A stretch of 64,000 nt of DNA, from NCBI GenBank assembly GCA_049509515.1, contig JBEKZV010000011.1, forward strand, positions 62,001 to 126,000, in the 5' to 3' direction. Below are positions 1-8,736 of this stretch, piece after piece. Origin of the DNA: JBEKCP01 sp049509515. GTDB taxonomy: Bacteria > Planctomycetota > Planctomycetia > Pirellulales > Thermoguttaceae. Below the pieces are notes generated by a model, which ran no database searches, was not told where the DNA came from, and saw only the letters and a program-made list of their open reading frames with translations. A program made the translations under genes and the position numbers. How positions within the stretch are numbered: position 1 is the first letter of the stretch; each line of letters starts with the position of its first letter.

Positions 1-220
1 CGAGCTTGGCAACCCAGCGGACGTTCCTCGTGGTTCGCAGATCGATCCCCGAGCCGTCCGAGGCTTTCTTCCCCGGCTCGAAAACTGCCGGAATCCCGCG
101 CTCGTCGGAGGACATGTTCCGCATGTCCGTGCCGCCCCACTGCGACCAGTCTGTGGCACTTGCCGCGGCCGCCCATCCCAGCAGCGGAATCACAAGAGAG
201 AAAAACGCTTTCAGTCGCAT
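1..220 (-). CDS. Secreted PQQ-type beta-propeller protein, N-terminal part only
   Basis: The first 73 codons of a gene that runs off the left edge. The ATG at 220 opens a Sec signal peptide (MRLKAFFSLVIPLLGWAAAA, cleavage likely after ASA). It is followed by DWSQWGGTDMRNMSS, the usual opening of the planctomycete PQQ-like (BamB-type) beta-propeller proteins, where W-x-x-W-x-G starts the first blade. A weak GAGG site precedes the start. The gene lies downstream of the P-type ATPase on the same strand with a gap of about 140 bases. Enzymatic function cannot be told; many such proteins have no cofactor and serve as scaffolds or sugar-dehydrogenase relatives. The family call rests on the opening motif only. 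Confidence 0.65.
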   Translation of the reverse strand, partial: MRLKAFFSLVIPLLGWAAAASATDWSQWGGTDMRNMSSDERGIPAVFEPGKKASDGSGIDLRTTRNVRWVAKL

Positions 221-358
221 TTCAACCGGCCTCGCCACCGCTCGCTCCTATTCAGTATCGGCGTAAGGATGCGAGAAACAAGCACCGTAATCTGCAAATG
301 AAGATCGTTTTCTGCGGGCCCCGGCGGGTGGAGCGCAACCACGCGAGGAGCGGGCGTC

Positions 359-2992
359 TTAGATCCACGCCTTGCGCATCAGCCAGGTCTTGACACCCTG
401 GGTCAAAAGGACATAGCAGAACAGCGTCGCCACCAGCAGCGGCCAGTAGAGCGGGGGCAACGCCCTGAACCCAAGCCAGTGTGCGATCGGCGAGAAGGGC
501 AGCCAAGCACCGACGGCCATGATGATTGCGGTCGTAACCGTCAGCGGCCAACTGGCCCAGCTCTGGAGGAACGGGATGCGGTTGGTGCGAATGACGTGGA
601 TGATCAGCGTCTGGGTCAGCAGGGATTCCACGAACCAGCCGGTCTGGAAGAGCGCTGCGTTGTCCCAGCAGTGGAAGACGTACAGCATCACGAGATACGT
701 CGTGTAGTCGAAGACCGAGCTGCACGGGCCGACAAAGAGGATGAACCGCGCAATCTCTCCCATCTGCCAGGGGTGGGGCTTGGCGACCTGCTCCGGATCG
801 ACGTTGTCGGCGGGAATGGGCACCTGCGAGAAGTCGTAGAGCAGATTGTTCGTCAAGATCTGTTTGGTCTCCATCGGCAGGAACGGCAAAAAGGCGCTGG
901 CGCCCAGCACGCTGAACATGTTGCCGAAGTTCGAGCTGGCGCCCATGCGAACGTATTTGAGGATGTTGGCGAAGACCTTGCGGCCTTCCAGCACGCCCTC
1001 CTCGAGCACCATGAGGCTCTTTTCGAGGAGGATGATGTCCGCGGCCTCCTTGGCGATGTCCACGGCGCTGTCGACGGAGATGCCCACGTCGGCGGCGCGC
1101 AGCGCCGGAGAATCGTTGATGCCGTCTCCCAGGAAACCGACGACGTGCCGCTTGCTCTGCAAGGCGCGGATGACCCGCTGCTTATGGGCGGGAGACAGGC
1201 GCGCGAAGAGCGTGGCCTGCTCGGCGGCCGCGGCCAGCTCGGCATCCGTCATGGCCTCCACCTGCGGGCCCAGCAGCACGCAATCCGTGGGCAGCCCGAC
1301 TTCCTGGCAGATCTTGCGGCTGACCAACTCGTTGTCGCCGGTCAGGACTTTGACCGTGACTCCGTGGTGCTTGAGCGCCAAGATGGCGGGGGCCGCGGAA
1401 TCCTTGGGCGGATCGAGGAAGGCGACGTAGCCCATGAGCACCAGCTCGCGCTCGTCGTCCTTGGAATAGGCCGCCCGCGGCTCGACGTCCTTGTAGGCAA
1501 TCGCCAGCACGCGGAACCCGTCGGCGCTCAACTCGTCGCAGTATTCCTTCAATTCCGTAATGAGCAGCGGATCGACCGGGTAGACTTTTCCCTCCAGCTC
1601 GAAGCGGTTGCAGCACTGGAACACGGCCTCCGTGGCGCCCTTGCAAATCAGGCGGCGGGTTCCCTGCGGCGTCTCGACGACCACCGACATCCGCTTGCGG
1701 GAGAAATCGAAGGGGATCTCGTCGAGCTTCTTGTGGTCCGGCACCGAGAACTTCTCGTGAATCTCGTGAAACTGCAGGATCGCGCGGTCCAGGACGTTGC
1801 GGAGCCCCGTCTGAAAATGGCTGTTCAGATAGGCCAGCGCCAGGACCCCTTCATCCTCGTGGCGGACGACGTCGCAATGCCGCTCCAGGATCACCCGGTC
1901 CAGCGTGAGCGTGCCGGTCTTGTCCGTACAGAGCACGTCCATGGCGCCGAGATTCTGAATCGAGTTCAGCCGCTTGACGATCACCTTCTTCCGCGACATG
2001 CCGATCGCGCCGCGGGAGAGGCACACCGAGACGATCATCGGCAGCATCTCGGGCGTGAGGCCCACGGCCACGGCCAGTGCGAAGAAGAAGGCGTCCTTCC
2101 AGTTGCCCTTCGTCAGCCCGTTGATGAGGAACACCAGGGGCACCATCACCGACATGAAATAGATCATCAGCCAGGTGAAGCGGGTCACGCCCTTGTCGAA
2201 GCTGGTGGGCACCACCTGCCCGACGATTGTCTGGGCCATGGTGCCCAGGTAGGTCTTGAACCCCGTCTCGACGATCACTCCGGTGGCCGCGCCGCTTTCC
2301 ACGCTGGTGCCGAGAAAACAGGTGTTCTTGAGTTCCAGCACCGGCTTGGGGCCGCCGTCTTCCCTGGCGTCGAACTTCTCCACGGGCAGCGATTCCCCCG
2401 TGAGGCTCGACTGGATGACGAACAGGTCCTTGCAGGATACGATGCGGAGATCGGCCGGGATCATGTCCCCCGCCGCCAGCCGGACCACGTCGCCGGGCAC
2501 CAGGTGGCCCAGCGGCAGCTCCCGCGGCTGCCCGTCGCGAACCACCGTCGCCGTGACGCTGATCATGGCCTTGAGCTTGGCCGCGGCGTTGCCGGCCCGC
2601 GATTCCTGGATGAAGCGCAGGCCCACTCCCAGGACGACCATGGCCAGCATGACGGTTGGCCCCCCGGGATCGTGATCGGGGTCGCTCCACCAGGTAACGG
2701 CCGCCAACGCCAACAGCAGGATCACCAGGGGGTTGGCGCAGGCCCGGGCCAACAGTCTGACCTGTCGATACCGCTGTTCCTGCGCGACCACGTTGGGGCC
2801 GTGCTGCTGCAGGCGGCCGGCCGCATCGTCCTCGCTGAGGCCGTTGTCGCTCGTCTCCAGCCGGCGAAACACCTGCTGGGCATCACACCCGGCGACCTCC
2901 GCCAGCAGAGGTGAAACCTGAATGTGGTTCGGCGACCTCCGCAGAGCGGTCAAGATGTTCTTCGGCAGGATGAAGGTCGGCAGGATCGACAT
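359..2992 (-). CDS. mgtA: Magnesium-translocating P-type ATPase, MgtA/MgtB type
   Basis: An 877-residue P-type (P3B) ATPase for ATP-driven uptake of Mg2+ and perhaps other divalent cations across the inner membrane. The order is an N-terminal cation-ATPase domain, two membrane helices, the actuator domain with LTGES, two helices, then the phosphorylation site CTDKTGTLT (Asp357). The hinge GDGINDSPA (about 621) and the C-terminal six-helix block follow. The segment NNLLYDFSQVPIPADNVD in the C-terminal block is characteristic of MgtA rather than Ca2+ or Na+/K+ pumps. Length matches the family (about 900). I take the ATG at 2992, with GAGCGG upstream; an in-frame GTG at 3052 would add 20 residues. 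No MgtL-like leader or Mg2+ riboswitch was recognised upstream. Confidence 0.93.
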   Translation of the reverse strand: MSILPTFILPKNILTALRRSPNHIQVSPLLAEVAGCDAQQVFRRLETSDNGLSEDDAAGRLQQHGPNVVAQEQRYRQVRLLARACANPLVILLLALAAVTWWSDPDHDPGGPTVMLAMVVLGVGLRFIQESRAGNAAAKLKAMISVTATVVRDGQPRELPLGHLVPGDVVRLAAGDMIPADLRIVSCKDLFVIQSSLTGESLPVEKFDAREDGGPKPVLELKNTCFLGTSVESGAATGVIVETGFKTYLGTMAQTIVGQVVPTSFDKGVTRFTWLMIYFMSVMVPLVFLINGLTKGNWKDAFFFALAVAVGLTPEMLPMIVSVCLSRGAIGMSRKKVIVKRLNSIQNLGAMDVLCTDKTGTLTLDRVILERHCDVVRHEDEGVLALAYLNSHFQTGLRNVLDRAILQFHEIHEKFSVPDHKKLDEIPFDFSRKRMSVVVETPQGTRRLICKGATEAVFQCCNRFELEGKVYPVDPLLITELKEYCDELSADGFRVLAIAYKDVEPRAAYSKDDERELVLMGYVAFLDPPKDSAAPAILALKHHGVTVKVLTGDNELVSRKICQEVGLPTDCVLLGPQVEAMTDAELAAAAEQATLFARLSPAHKQRVIRALQSKRHVVGFLGDGINDSPALRAADVGISVDSAVDIAKEAADIILLEKSLMVLEEGVLEGRKVFANILKYVRMGASSNFGNMFSVLGASAFLPFLPMETKQILTNNLLYDFSQVPIPADNVDPEQVAKPHPWQMGEIARFILFVGPCSSVFDYTTYLVMLYVFHCWDNAALFQTGWFVESLLTQTLIIHVIRTNRIPFLQSWASWPLTVTTAIIMAVGAWLPFSPIAHWLGFRALPPLYWPLLVATLFCYVLLTQGVKTWLMRKAWI

Positions 2993-3163
2993 GTTCCGCT
3001 CGCAGGGAATCGCCGTTCGGCTCGCCGTCGCCCGAATGACAGCACCGACCACAGCCCATTATAGAAGGCAAGAGCCGGCTTGCCAACCGCGGGCGGCGGG
3101 AGCGTGCGGTGGCCCGCCGACTCCGTGCTCGTGCAGGCGTGGGCATGGCGCCTGCCTGGAAGC

Positions 3164-3180
3164 GGACTGCGGACCGCAGT
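3164..3180. repeat. Perfect 8-bp palindrome downstream of the porin gene
   Basis: GACTGCGG, one base, then CCGCAGTC, placed 7 bases past the stop codon of the porin gene at 3187. It could end or protect the porin transcript, but there is no T-run, so I do not call it an intrinsic terminator. Confidence 0.5.
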
Positions 3181-3186
3181 CCCCCA

Positions 3187-4809
3187 TCAGAAGATGATTT
3201 GGAACCGCGTGTAGAGCGCGTCTTCTCTGCTGAACGGGTTCACGACGTTGCCGATTTTCACCGGGCTTGCGAACGTGGCATGTTCCCAGTTGAATTGCGC
3301 CCGGGCCCACTTGTTCAAGTACCAGTTGAAGCCCAAGGTCGTCTCCGCGGCTTCGGGGCTCGAGCGGTTGGAGCTGCCCGCGGTCTCGGTGGCGAGTCTC
3401 GCCGTAAACGCCTCCTGGCCGACTTCCAGCCTTTCGACGCGGAATACCAGTTCCCAGGCCCCCGGCGAAGTGATCGGCGCGCAAGGGTTGAAGGGACGGA
3501 TCGGATCGATCTGTTGGGTGTAGTCGGTCCGCTGCTCCCCCGTCAGGAGATAAGTCACCATAAGGTAATAACCGTCGGTGGGCACCTCCACGATGGGCTT
3601 CGTGGCCGAGAGTTGCAGCATCTGGTCCTCTTGATAGTACTGCCAAGCCATCCCCAACGAGTGGTAGAAGTATACCACTTCCGGACTGATGCGATCGCGA
3701 ACTCCGTTTTCCAACACGCCGGTATTGTAGGCGAACCAGGTCACGGTAGCCGGCGTGGTTATGATGGACGGGTTCGTTGTGGGGCCGAGCGCCTCCTTCT
3801 CGACGCCCACGCCGCCGGATATCCCGACCCCGAAACCGCGCAGAATCTCCCACCCTTCCGGATCGTTGAAAGGACGGCAGGCGATGCGACCGTTGAAGTT
3901 CTTGTGGTTGCTTGTATCGATCGTGCTGTCGTTTTGGTCGCCATTGGAAACGGCGACCCCATACTCGAACCGGTCGTCAAACAGCTTATGGCCGTGGATC
4001 ATGACTCCTTCATCCCGCTGCGGCACCAGTTGATCGATCATCGAGCGTTCCATGGTCGGCACGTAACGGTCCTGGATCAGTTGTTCGTAGCTGAACGGCT
4101 GCTTGAACTTGCCCACTTCGAATTGAAGTGCATCCCAGTAATGGACGTTCATATAGGCGTCGGTGATCGATTTGGATATCGTGCTCCCGGCGAAATCCGG
4201 CAACAAGCGAAACTCGTAGTAATCGAGCATCGTCGCCTCGATACCGAGCCGCGCGCGGCGGATGAGGAACGTATCCGGGCTGCCCGTGACCGGACTGCCC
4301 GCCACCAGCGGATTCGCGGTTGTGGACGTGTCGACGGGAGTAAGAAATCCGCGAAAATCGGCCTGGAGTTGGCCCGTGATGCGCAACAGGAACGCCTTAT
4401 CGGCGGACTGCACGAAAAAGCCCTCATTCCAGCCGGCAGAACTCGTAGCGGAGGGGATGACCTCGCCGCCGGCCGGCGCAAGGGAAGCGTTCGCAGTGAA
4501 CTGCTCGGCGGCCCCGCTGGGCAACATTGCGGCCGGCGCCGCGGCGGGAGCGGCCGGATCGCCCGCCGGCCATGAGACCGGCCCGGTTGGCGGCGGATTG
4601 GGGTTGCGTGCGTCTCGCAATTGCCGGACGACCGCTTCCAGATCCTGGACGCGTTGTTGGAGTTCCGCCACGGAAGCCGTGTTCGCATCCTGGCCGAGCG
4701 CATAGCCGGGCGCCGGCGCCTCCTGGCCGCGTGCCCCTGCCGGGGCCAGCACGGCAGCCAGGGCTGCGGCCCACAAGGAGAGACTCGTCTTGAAAACCCG
4801 CCCGCACAT
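3187..4809 (-). CDS. Phosphate-selective porin O/P-like outer-membrane protein
   Basis: A 540-residue outer-membrane porin of the OprO/OprP type (anion or phosphate uptake in the named family; substrate here unknown). The ATG at 4809 has a strong GGAGGGG site 5 bases upstream and starts a signal peptide ending near GARG-Q. A short coiled coil (VAELQQRVQDLEAVVRQLRD, about residues 45-64) follows, the pattern of porins tethered by an N-terminal stalk. The remainder is rich in alternating aromatic/polar beta strands (DFRGFL, FRLLPDF, KFKQPFSYEQL) and ends in FQIIF, a C-terminal aromatic residue as recognised by the BAM machinery. KFKQPFSYEQ is typical of OprO/P-family barrels. It is probably monocistronic. 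A second porin of this class lies at 14519-16252. Confidence 0.85.
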   Translation of the reverse strand: MCGRVFKTSLSLWAAALAAVLAPAGARGQEAPAPGYALGQDANTASVAELQQRVQDLEAVVRQLRDARNPNPPPTGPVSWPAGDPAAPAAAPAAMLPSGAAEQFTANASLAPAGGEVIPSATSSAGWNEGFFVQSADKAFLLRITGQLQADFRGFLTPVDTSTTANPLVAGSPVTGSPDTFLIRRARLGIEATMLDYYEFRLLPDFAGSTISKSITDAYMNVHYWDALQFEVGKFKQPFSYEQLIQDRYVPTMERSMIDQLVPQRDEGVMIHGHKLFDDRFEYGVAVSNGDQNDSTIDTSNHKNFNGRIACRPFNDPEGWEILRGFGVGISGGVGVEKEALGPTTNPSIITTPATVTWFAYNTGVLENGVRDRISPEVVYFYHSLGMAWQYYQEDQMLQLSATKPIVEVPTDGYYLMVTYLLTGEQRTDYTQQIDPIRPFNPCAPITSPGAWELVFRVERLEVGQEAFTARLATETAGSSNRSSPEAAETTLGFNWYLNKWARAQFNWEHATFASPVKIGNVVNPFSREDALYTRFQIIF

Positions 4810-5232
4810 CTTTCCCCTCCGAGAAGGATGCAACGCTCCGTCGCTCCCCGCCTGAAGGAAATACAGTCCTCCCCGGCATAGCCCGCAGCAGCGGCGCCCG
4901 CAGTCCTCCACGTTTCTTTGATCGAAACGGCAAATGCGTGAACTTCGCTGTTTCAATGACAAACGGCGCGTCTGGACCCTGCGCCGCGCGGCACTTTCAG
5001 TACATCGCGAACCATCCGATTCCTCCGCGATTCCGGCCTTTCCGGCAATGCGGGTTGTGTCGATCGCGCGGCCGCTACAAGCGGCAGAGAGCGTTCTTTC
5101 GCAACCGGCGTGCCGACCCGCAAGAAAGCACCGCGCCGGCCACCCCCGCGGAGAGTGGGTAATCTGTGCCGAAGGTATCGCCGGTGCGCGGCGATCCGCC
5201 GCCCGCAGGCCGTCGGCCTTGAAGGCCGGCCG
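4810..5232. other. Non-coding stretch between porin and histidine kinase genes
   Basis: It holds the 5' region of the porin gene and the 3' end of the histidine kinase transcript. A short inverted repeat (GGCCTTGAAGGCC, around 5217-5229) lies just beyond the kinase stop, without a T-run. I see no gene. Confidence 0.5.
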
Positions 5233-7284
5233 TCACCGCGGATGGTCGGCCGTGCCGGGCAACGGGGCGCTCTTCCCGCTCTGTGCTTCGACGTTGGTGC
5301 CGACGGGCGAAAGGACCGACGCGATCGACTCGACCAGGCGTTCGCGGGGGACGGGCTTCGTCAGGTGGACGGCAAAGCCCGCTTCCTGGCTCCGCAAGAT
5401 GTCCTCCGCCTGCCCGTAGCCGCTCAGCGCAATTCCGGGAAACTTGCGCCCTTGCGAGCGCAACTGGCGCATCAGGTCGTGCCCGCTGCCGTCCGGCAAT
5501 CCCAAATCGCTGACGAGCAGGTCAAAGGGGTGCCGGTCGGCCAGCTCCAGTGCCGTGGCCACGTCGCCCGCCGTTTCGACCTCGTGCCCGTCCGCGGTCA
5601 ACACCTGGCACATCAACTTCGCCGTGACGCCGTGGTCTTCGACCAGCAGGATTCGTAGCGGGCCGACGGCGGGTTTGCGGGACGCGCCTGCGGGCGCCCC
5701 GGCGGGGGCGAGCGTTTCGGCCTGGCCGGGGGCCGCAGCCAACGGCAGCAGGACGCGGAACGTCGCGCCCTTGCCCCGGCCCTCGCTGCTGGCCTCGATG
5801 CTGCCGCCGTGCATCTGGACCATCGCTTTGCTGATCGCCAGGCCCAATCCCAACCCGCCGAACTGCCGGCTGATGGATCGCTCCGCCTGCTCGAAGGCGT
5901 TGAACAGCCGCGGCAGCGCCTGCGGGTCGATGCCGATGCCGCTGTCGCTGACTTCCACAGCCACGCGCCCCTGCCCGTCGAGGCGGCAGCGGACGCCCAC
6001 GCAGCCCTCGCGCGGCGTGAACTTGATGGCGTTCTTCAAGAGATTCCAGAACACCTGCTGGAGACGGGTGATGTCGGCTTCCACCCAGTACGGCGCGTCC
6101 GGCCCCATTTCCACGCCGAACTTCAGTTTTCGCGCTTCGATGTCGGGCCGGCACACCTCGACGGCATAGTCGATCACCATGCCGAGGTCCACTCGCTGTT
6201 TGTAGAGCTCGACCGTGCCCCGCGAAATCCGCGTAATGTCCAACAGGTCGTCGATCAGCCGGGCTTCCATCTCGGCGCTGCGGCGGACGATCTGCAGCGT
6301 CTCGCGCATGTCCCGGTCCAAGTCCTTTCGGTCTTGGAGCATCGACACGCCCATCACCACGGGCGCCAGCGGCGTGCGCAGCTCGTGGCTCAGGACGGCC
6401 AGGAAATAATCCTTGGCGCGGTTGGCGAGCTCGGCGACGGCCTTGGCCCGCTCGGCCGAATCCTTCGCTGCGCGGAGCTCGGCCTCCATTTGCTTCCGCT
6501 CGCTGATGTCCTGGACCAGGACCAGAATGCAATCCAGCGTACCATCGTCCCTCCTCATGCACTGTGCCGAGAGGCTGGCGTAGACGATCTTGCCTTTCTT
6601 GCAGACGAAGCGTCGATCCGCGACATAGCCTTTGATGACGCCGCCCAGCATCCGCTGGAACTGCGCCTCGTCGCCGGGCAAGTCGTCGGGATAGGTCAAG
6701 TCGGTCCAGGCTTTCTTGGTCAGTTCCTCTTCCGCATAGCCGAGCATCCGGCACAGGCGATGGTTGACCTCGATCCAATCCTTGTCCGCCGACAACATCG
6801 CCATGCCCACCAATCCTTGCTCGAAATACCCGCGGAACCGCTGCTCGCTTTCGAGCAGCCATTGCTCGGCCCGCTGGCGATCGGCAATCTCCTTTTGCAG
6901 CCCGCGATTGGCGTCCGCCAGCTCGGCATGCGCGGCCTCGGTCCGGCGACGGCTCGCGTGCAGCGATTCGCTCAGCAGGGCCACGACGACGCCCACGAAA
7001 AGATACAGCCCGAGGCTGACCTGGTGTTCCAGATCGTGGATCACGAACGATCCCCGCGGCTGGATGAACAAGTAGGTCGCCAACAGGGCGCCGGACACGA
7101 GGGCCAGCAAGGAAGGGCCAAGACCGCCGTACCAGGCGGTCAACATGATGGCCACGAAATACGCGGAGAAAGGCGCCGCATCCTCCAGCGCCGGGTCGAG
7201 CATCTTCCGCAGCAGCGTCGCCAGCACGGTGGCGACGACGGCCACCCCGTATCGCAACAGCAGCGAACGCCGGGTTCTCGACAT
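5233..7284 (-). CDS. Membrane hybrid sensor histidine kinase with PAS and receiver domains
   Basis: A 683-residue two-component sensor. The N-terminus has about four membrane helices (residues 10-105) resembling the KdpD-type DUF4118 region. A coiled linker and a PAS domain (about 145-265) follow, then HisKA with VLSHELRTPL (phospho-His300). The HATPase shows NLLKNAIKFT, DSGIGI and GGLGLGLAIS (about 408-515). A C-terminal receiver has acidic residues at EDHG, phospho-acceptor Asp593 (VSDLGLPDG) and Lys643 (LTKP). GGGAGG precedes the ATG at 7284. The gene starts 42 bases after the RND adaptor on the same strand, so it is probably co-transcribed with the efflux pump. No separate DNA-binding response regulator lies nearby, so the phosphoryl partner is elsewhere. 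Confidence 0.92.
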   Translation of the reverse strand: MSRTRRSLLLRYGVAVVATVLATLLRKMLDPALEDAAPFSAYFVAIMLTAWYGGLGPSLLALVSGALLATYLFIQPRGSFVIHDLEHQVSLGLYLFVGVVVALLSESLHASRRRTEAAHAELADANRGLQKEIADRQRAEQWLLESEQRFRGYFEQGLVGMAMLSADKDWIEVNHRLCRMLGYAEEELTKKAWTDLTYPDDLPGDEAQFQRMLGGVIKGYVADRRFVCKKGKIVYASLSAQCMRRDDGTLDCILVLVQDISERKQMEAELRAAKDSAERAKAVAELANRAKDYFLAVLSHELRTPLAPVVMGVSMLQDRKDLDRDMRETLQIVRRSAEMEARLIDDLLDITRISRGTVELYKQRVDLGMVIDYAVEVCRPDIEARKLKFGVEMGPDAPYWVEADITRLQQVFWNLLKNAIKFTPREGCVGVRCRLDGQGRVAVEVSDSGIGIDPQALPRLFNAFEQAERSISRQFGGLGLGLAISKAMVQMHGGSIEASSEGRGKGATFRVLLPLAAAPGQAETLAPAGAPAGASRKPAVGPLRILLVEDHGVTAKLMCQVLTADGHEVETAGDVATALELADRHPFDLLVSDLGLPDGSGHDLMRQLRSQGRKFPGIALSGYGQAEDILRSQEAGFAVHLTKPVPRERLVESIASVLSPVGTNVEAQSGKSAPLPGTADHPR

Positions 7285-7326
7285 CGGCTTCCTCCCAATC
7301 CTCGACGGAGGTTCCCGGCAGCGGGA

Positions 7327-8736
7327 TCATTGAGCTGCTTTCTGGGCGACCTGTACGGTTTGGCCGTCCGTCAGCTCGCTGAGGTCGGCCAGGATGACCT
7401 GCTCATCGCCCGTAACCTTCCGCCAGGAATCGCCGGTCTTAACGCGGTCGATCTCGATCCACGTTCCGTCGCTGACGCCCACCTGCACCGAGGTCTTGAC
7501 GGCCTTTGTGCCGCGGAGCAGGTAGCAATAGGTCTGATTGCCCGACCCCATTGTCGCTTGTTGCGGCACGGCGTACACGTTGGACCGCTGGACGAGCACC
7601 TTGGCGTAGACGTACAGTCCGGGCCGCAGGCCATCCTTGACGGGCAAGTCGATCTCCGCCCGCAGCGTATGGTTCTTCTCTCGTATCGCCCATGAGGTGC
7701 GGGTCACGGTGGCGGGTATCTGCAAGCCGCTCAACGCTTGGGCCCGCACCACGGCCTTGGTCCCCGGCTGCACGTAACGGGCCTTCTCCTCGGGAACGTC
7801 CACGAAAACCCGCACCAGGTCGTTGCGCACCACCACGAAGATCGCGGAGGGATTGGCGGTCGATTTGTCGCCCATGACCGCCTGCACGTAGTCCTGGGTG
7901 TTGGCGTTGCGGTCCGTCACCACGCCGTCGTAGGGGGCGGTCACTTTGGTATAGGCCAGCATGGCGGCCGCCATGCGCTCGTCGGCCTTGGACACCTTGA
8001 CCTTGGCCTTTTGGGTCTCCACGTCGATCTTGGCCTTTCCCAGGTTGGCCTCGGCGGTCACTCGATCCGCTTCCCGCGCGGCCACGGCGGCCACCGCGGC
8101 GTCGCGGGCGGCTTTGCTCGAATCGAGTTGCCTCTGCGTCTCGGCGAGCACCTGCCTGTCCACAACCTTCTCCATGACCATCTGGGTCAGGCGTTGCACC
8201 TCGGACTCCCAGCGGACGACCTCGGCCTGGAACTTGCCCACGTTGGCTTTGGCCTCGGTCACCTGGGCGATCGCCGTCTGCACGTTGCTCTCGGCCACCT
8301 TCACCAACTGCCCGGTCTGCTCGAGCCGCGTTTCGTCCCACTCGACCTGTGCCGCCTTCCGCTGGTGGTCTTCGTCCAGCTCGGGAACGTCTATCTCCAC
8401 CAGGAGATCGTCCTTTTTCACCGCGTCCCCGATGTCCACGTAGAAATGCTTGATGAACCCGGAGACCTTGGCAAAAATCGCGGTTCGCTCGAAGGCCTCC
8501 ACGGATCCGGGGTTGTCGATGGCGTAGTCGATGGTCCGCAGCTCGGGTTTGACGACGTGTACCACGGCGGCGCCGTTGCCGGAACGCCCTGCCTCCGCCT
8601 GCCCGTAATCGCCTTTGCGGCAACCTATCGCCAGGGCGGCCAGGACCGCCAGGCCCAAGACACCGCCGGCCGCAACGCCGCATGAGGCTCGCCGCGCGTG
8701 GGCGGGCGTTCGCTCGGTCGAAGGCAAATTCCGCAT
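7327..8736 (-). CDS. RND efflux periplasmic adaptor (membrane fusion) lipoprotein
   Basis: A 469-residue HlyD/AcrA-type adaptor joining an inner-membrane RND pump to an outer-membrane channel. A basic N-terminus and hydrophobic stretch end in LAIGC (Cys39), a plausible lipobox. A biotinyl-lipoyl-like half (about 65-100: DIGDAVKKDDLLVEIDVPEL) is followed by a long alpha hairpin (100-240). The second lipoyl half has APYDGVVTDRNANTQDYV, and beta-barrel and membrane-proximal domains complete the protein. The start codon overlaps the stop of the permease gene (TGATG, 8734-8738), implying translational coupling. Order is permease first, adaptor second, the reverse of the acrAB arrangement. The paralogue at 20050-21456 shares domain order and the WAxxxNxTLRxEIDL-like segment. 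Confidence 0.92.
   Translation of the reverse strand: MRNLPSTERTPAHARRASCGVAAGGVLGLAVLAALAIGCRKGDYGQAEAGRSGNGAAVVHVVKPELRTIDYAIDNPGSVEAFERTAIFAKVSGFIKHFYVDIGDAVKKDDLLVEIDVPELDEDHQRKAAQVEWDETRLEQTGQLVKVAESNVQTAIAQVTEAKANVGKFQAEVVRWESEVQRLTQMVMEKVVDRQVLAETQRQLDSSKAARDAAVAAVAAREADRVTAEANLGKAKIDVETQKAKVKVSKADERMAAAMLAYTKVTAPYDGVVTDRNANTQDYVQAVMGDKSTANPSAIFVVVRNDLVRVFVDVPEEKARYVQPGTKAVVRAQALSGLQIPATVTRTSWAIREKNHTLRAEIDLPVKDGLRPGLYVYAKVLVQRSNVYAVPQQATMGSGNQTYCYLLRGTKAVKTSVQVGVSDGTWIEIDRVKTGDSWRKVTGDEQVILADLSELTDGQTVQVAQKAAQ

Noticed and set aside
479..2914. Long open frame antisense to the P-type ATPase gene
   Set aside because: It is the GC-driven mirror of the ATPase codons; the product has no signal, domain or ribosome site and is His/Asp/Arg/Gly-rich as expected for an antisense shadow.
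2992..3052. GTG start for the P-type ATPase
   Set aside because: The in-frame GTG adds 20 residues of unlikely composition without a ribosome site; the ATG at 2992 fits the family N-terminus better.
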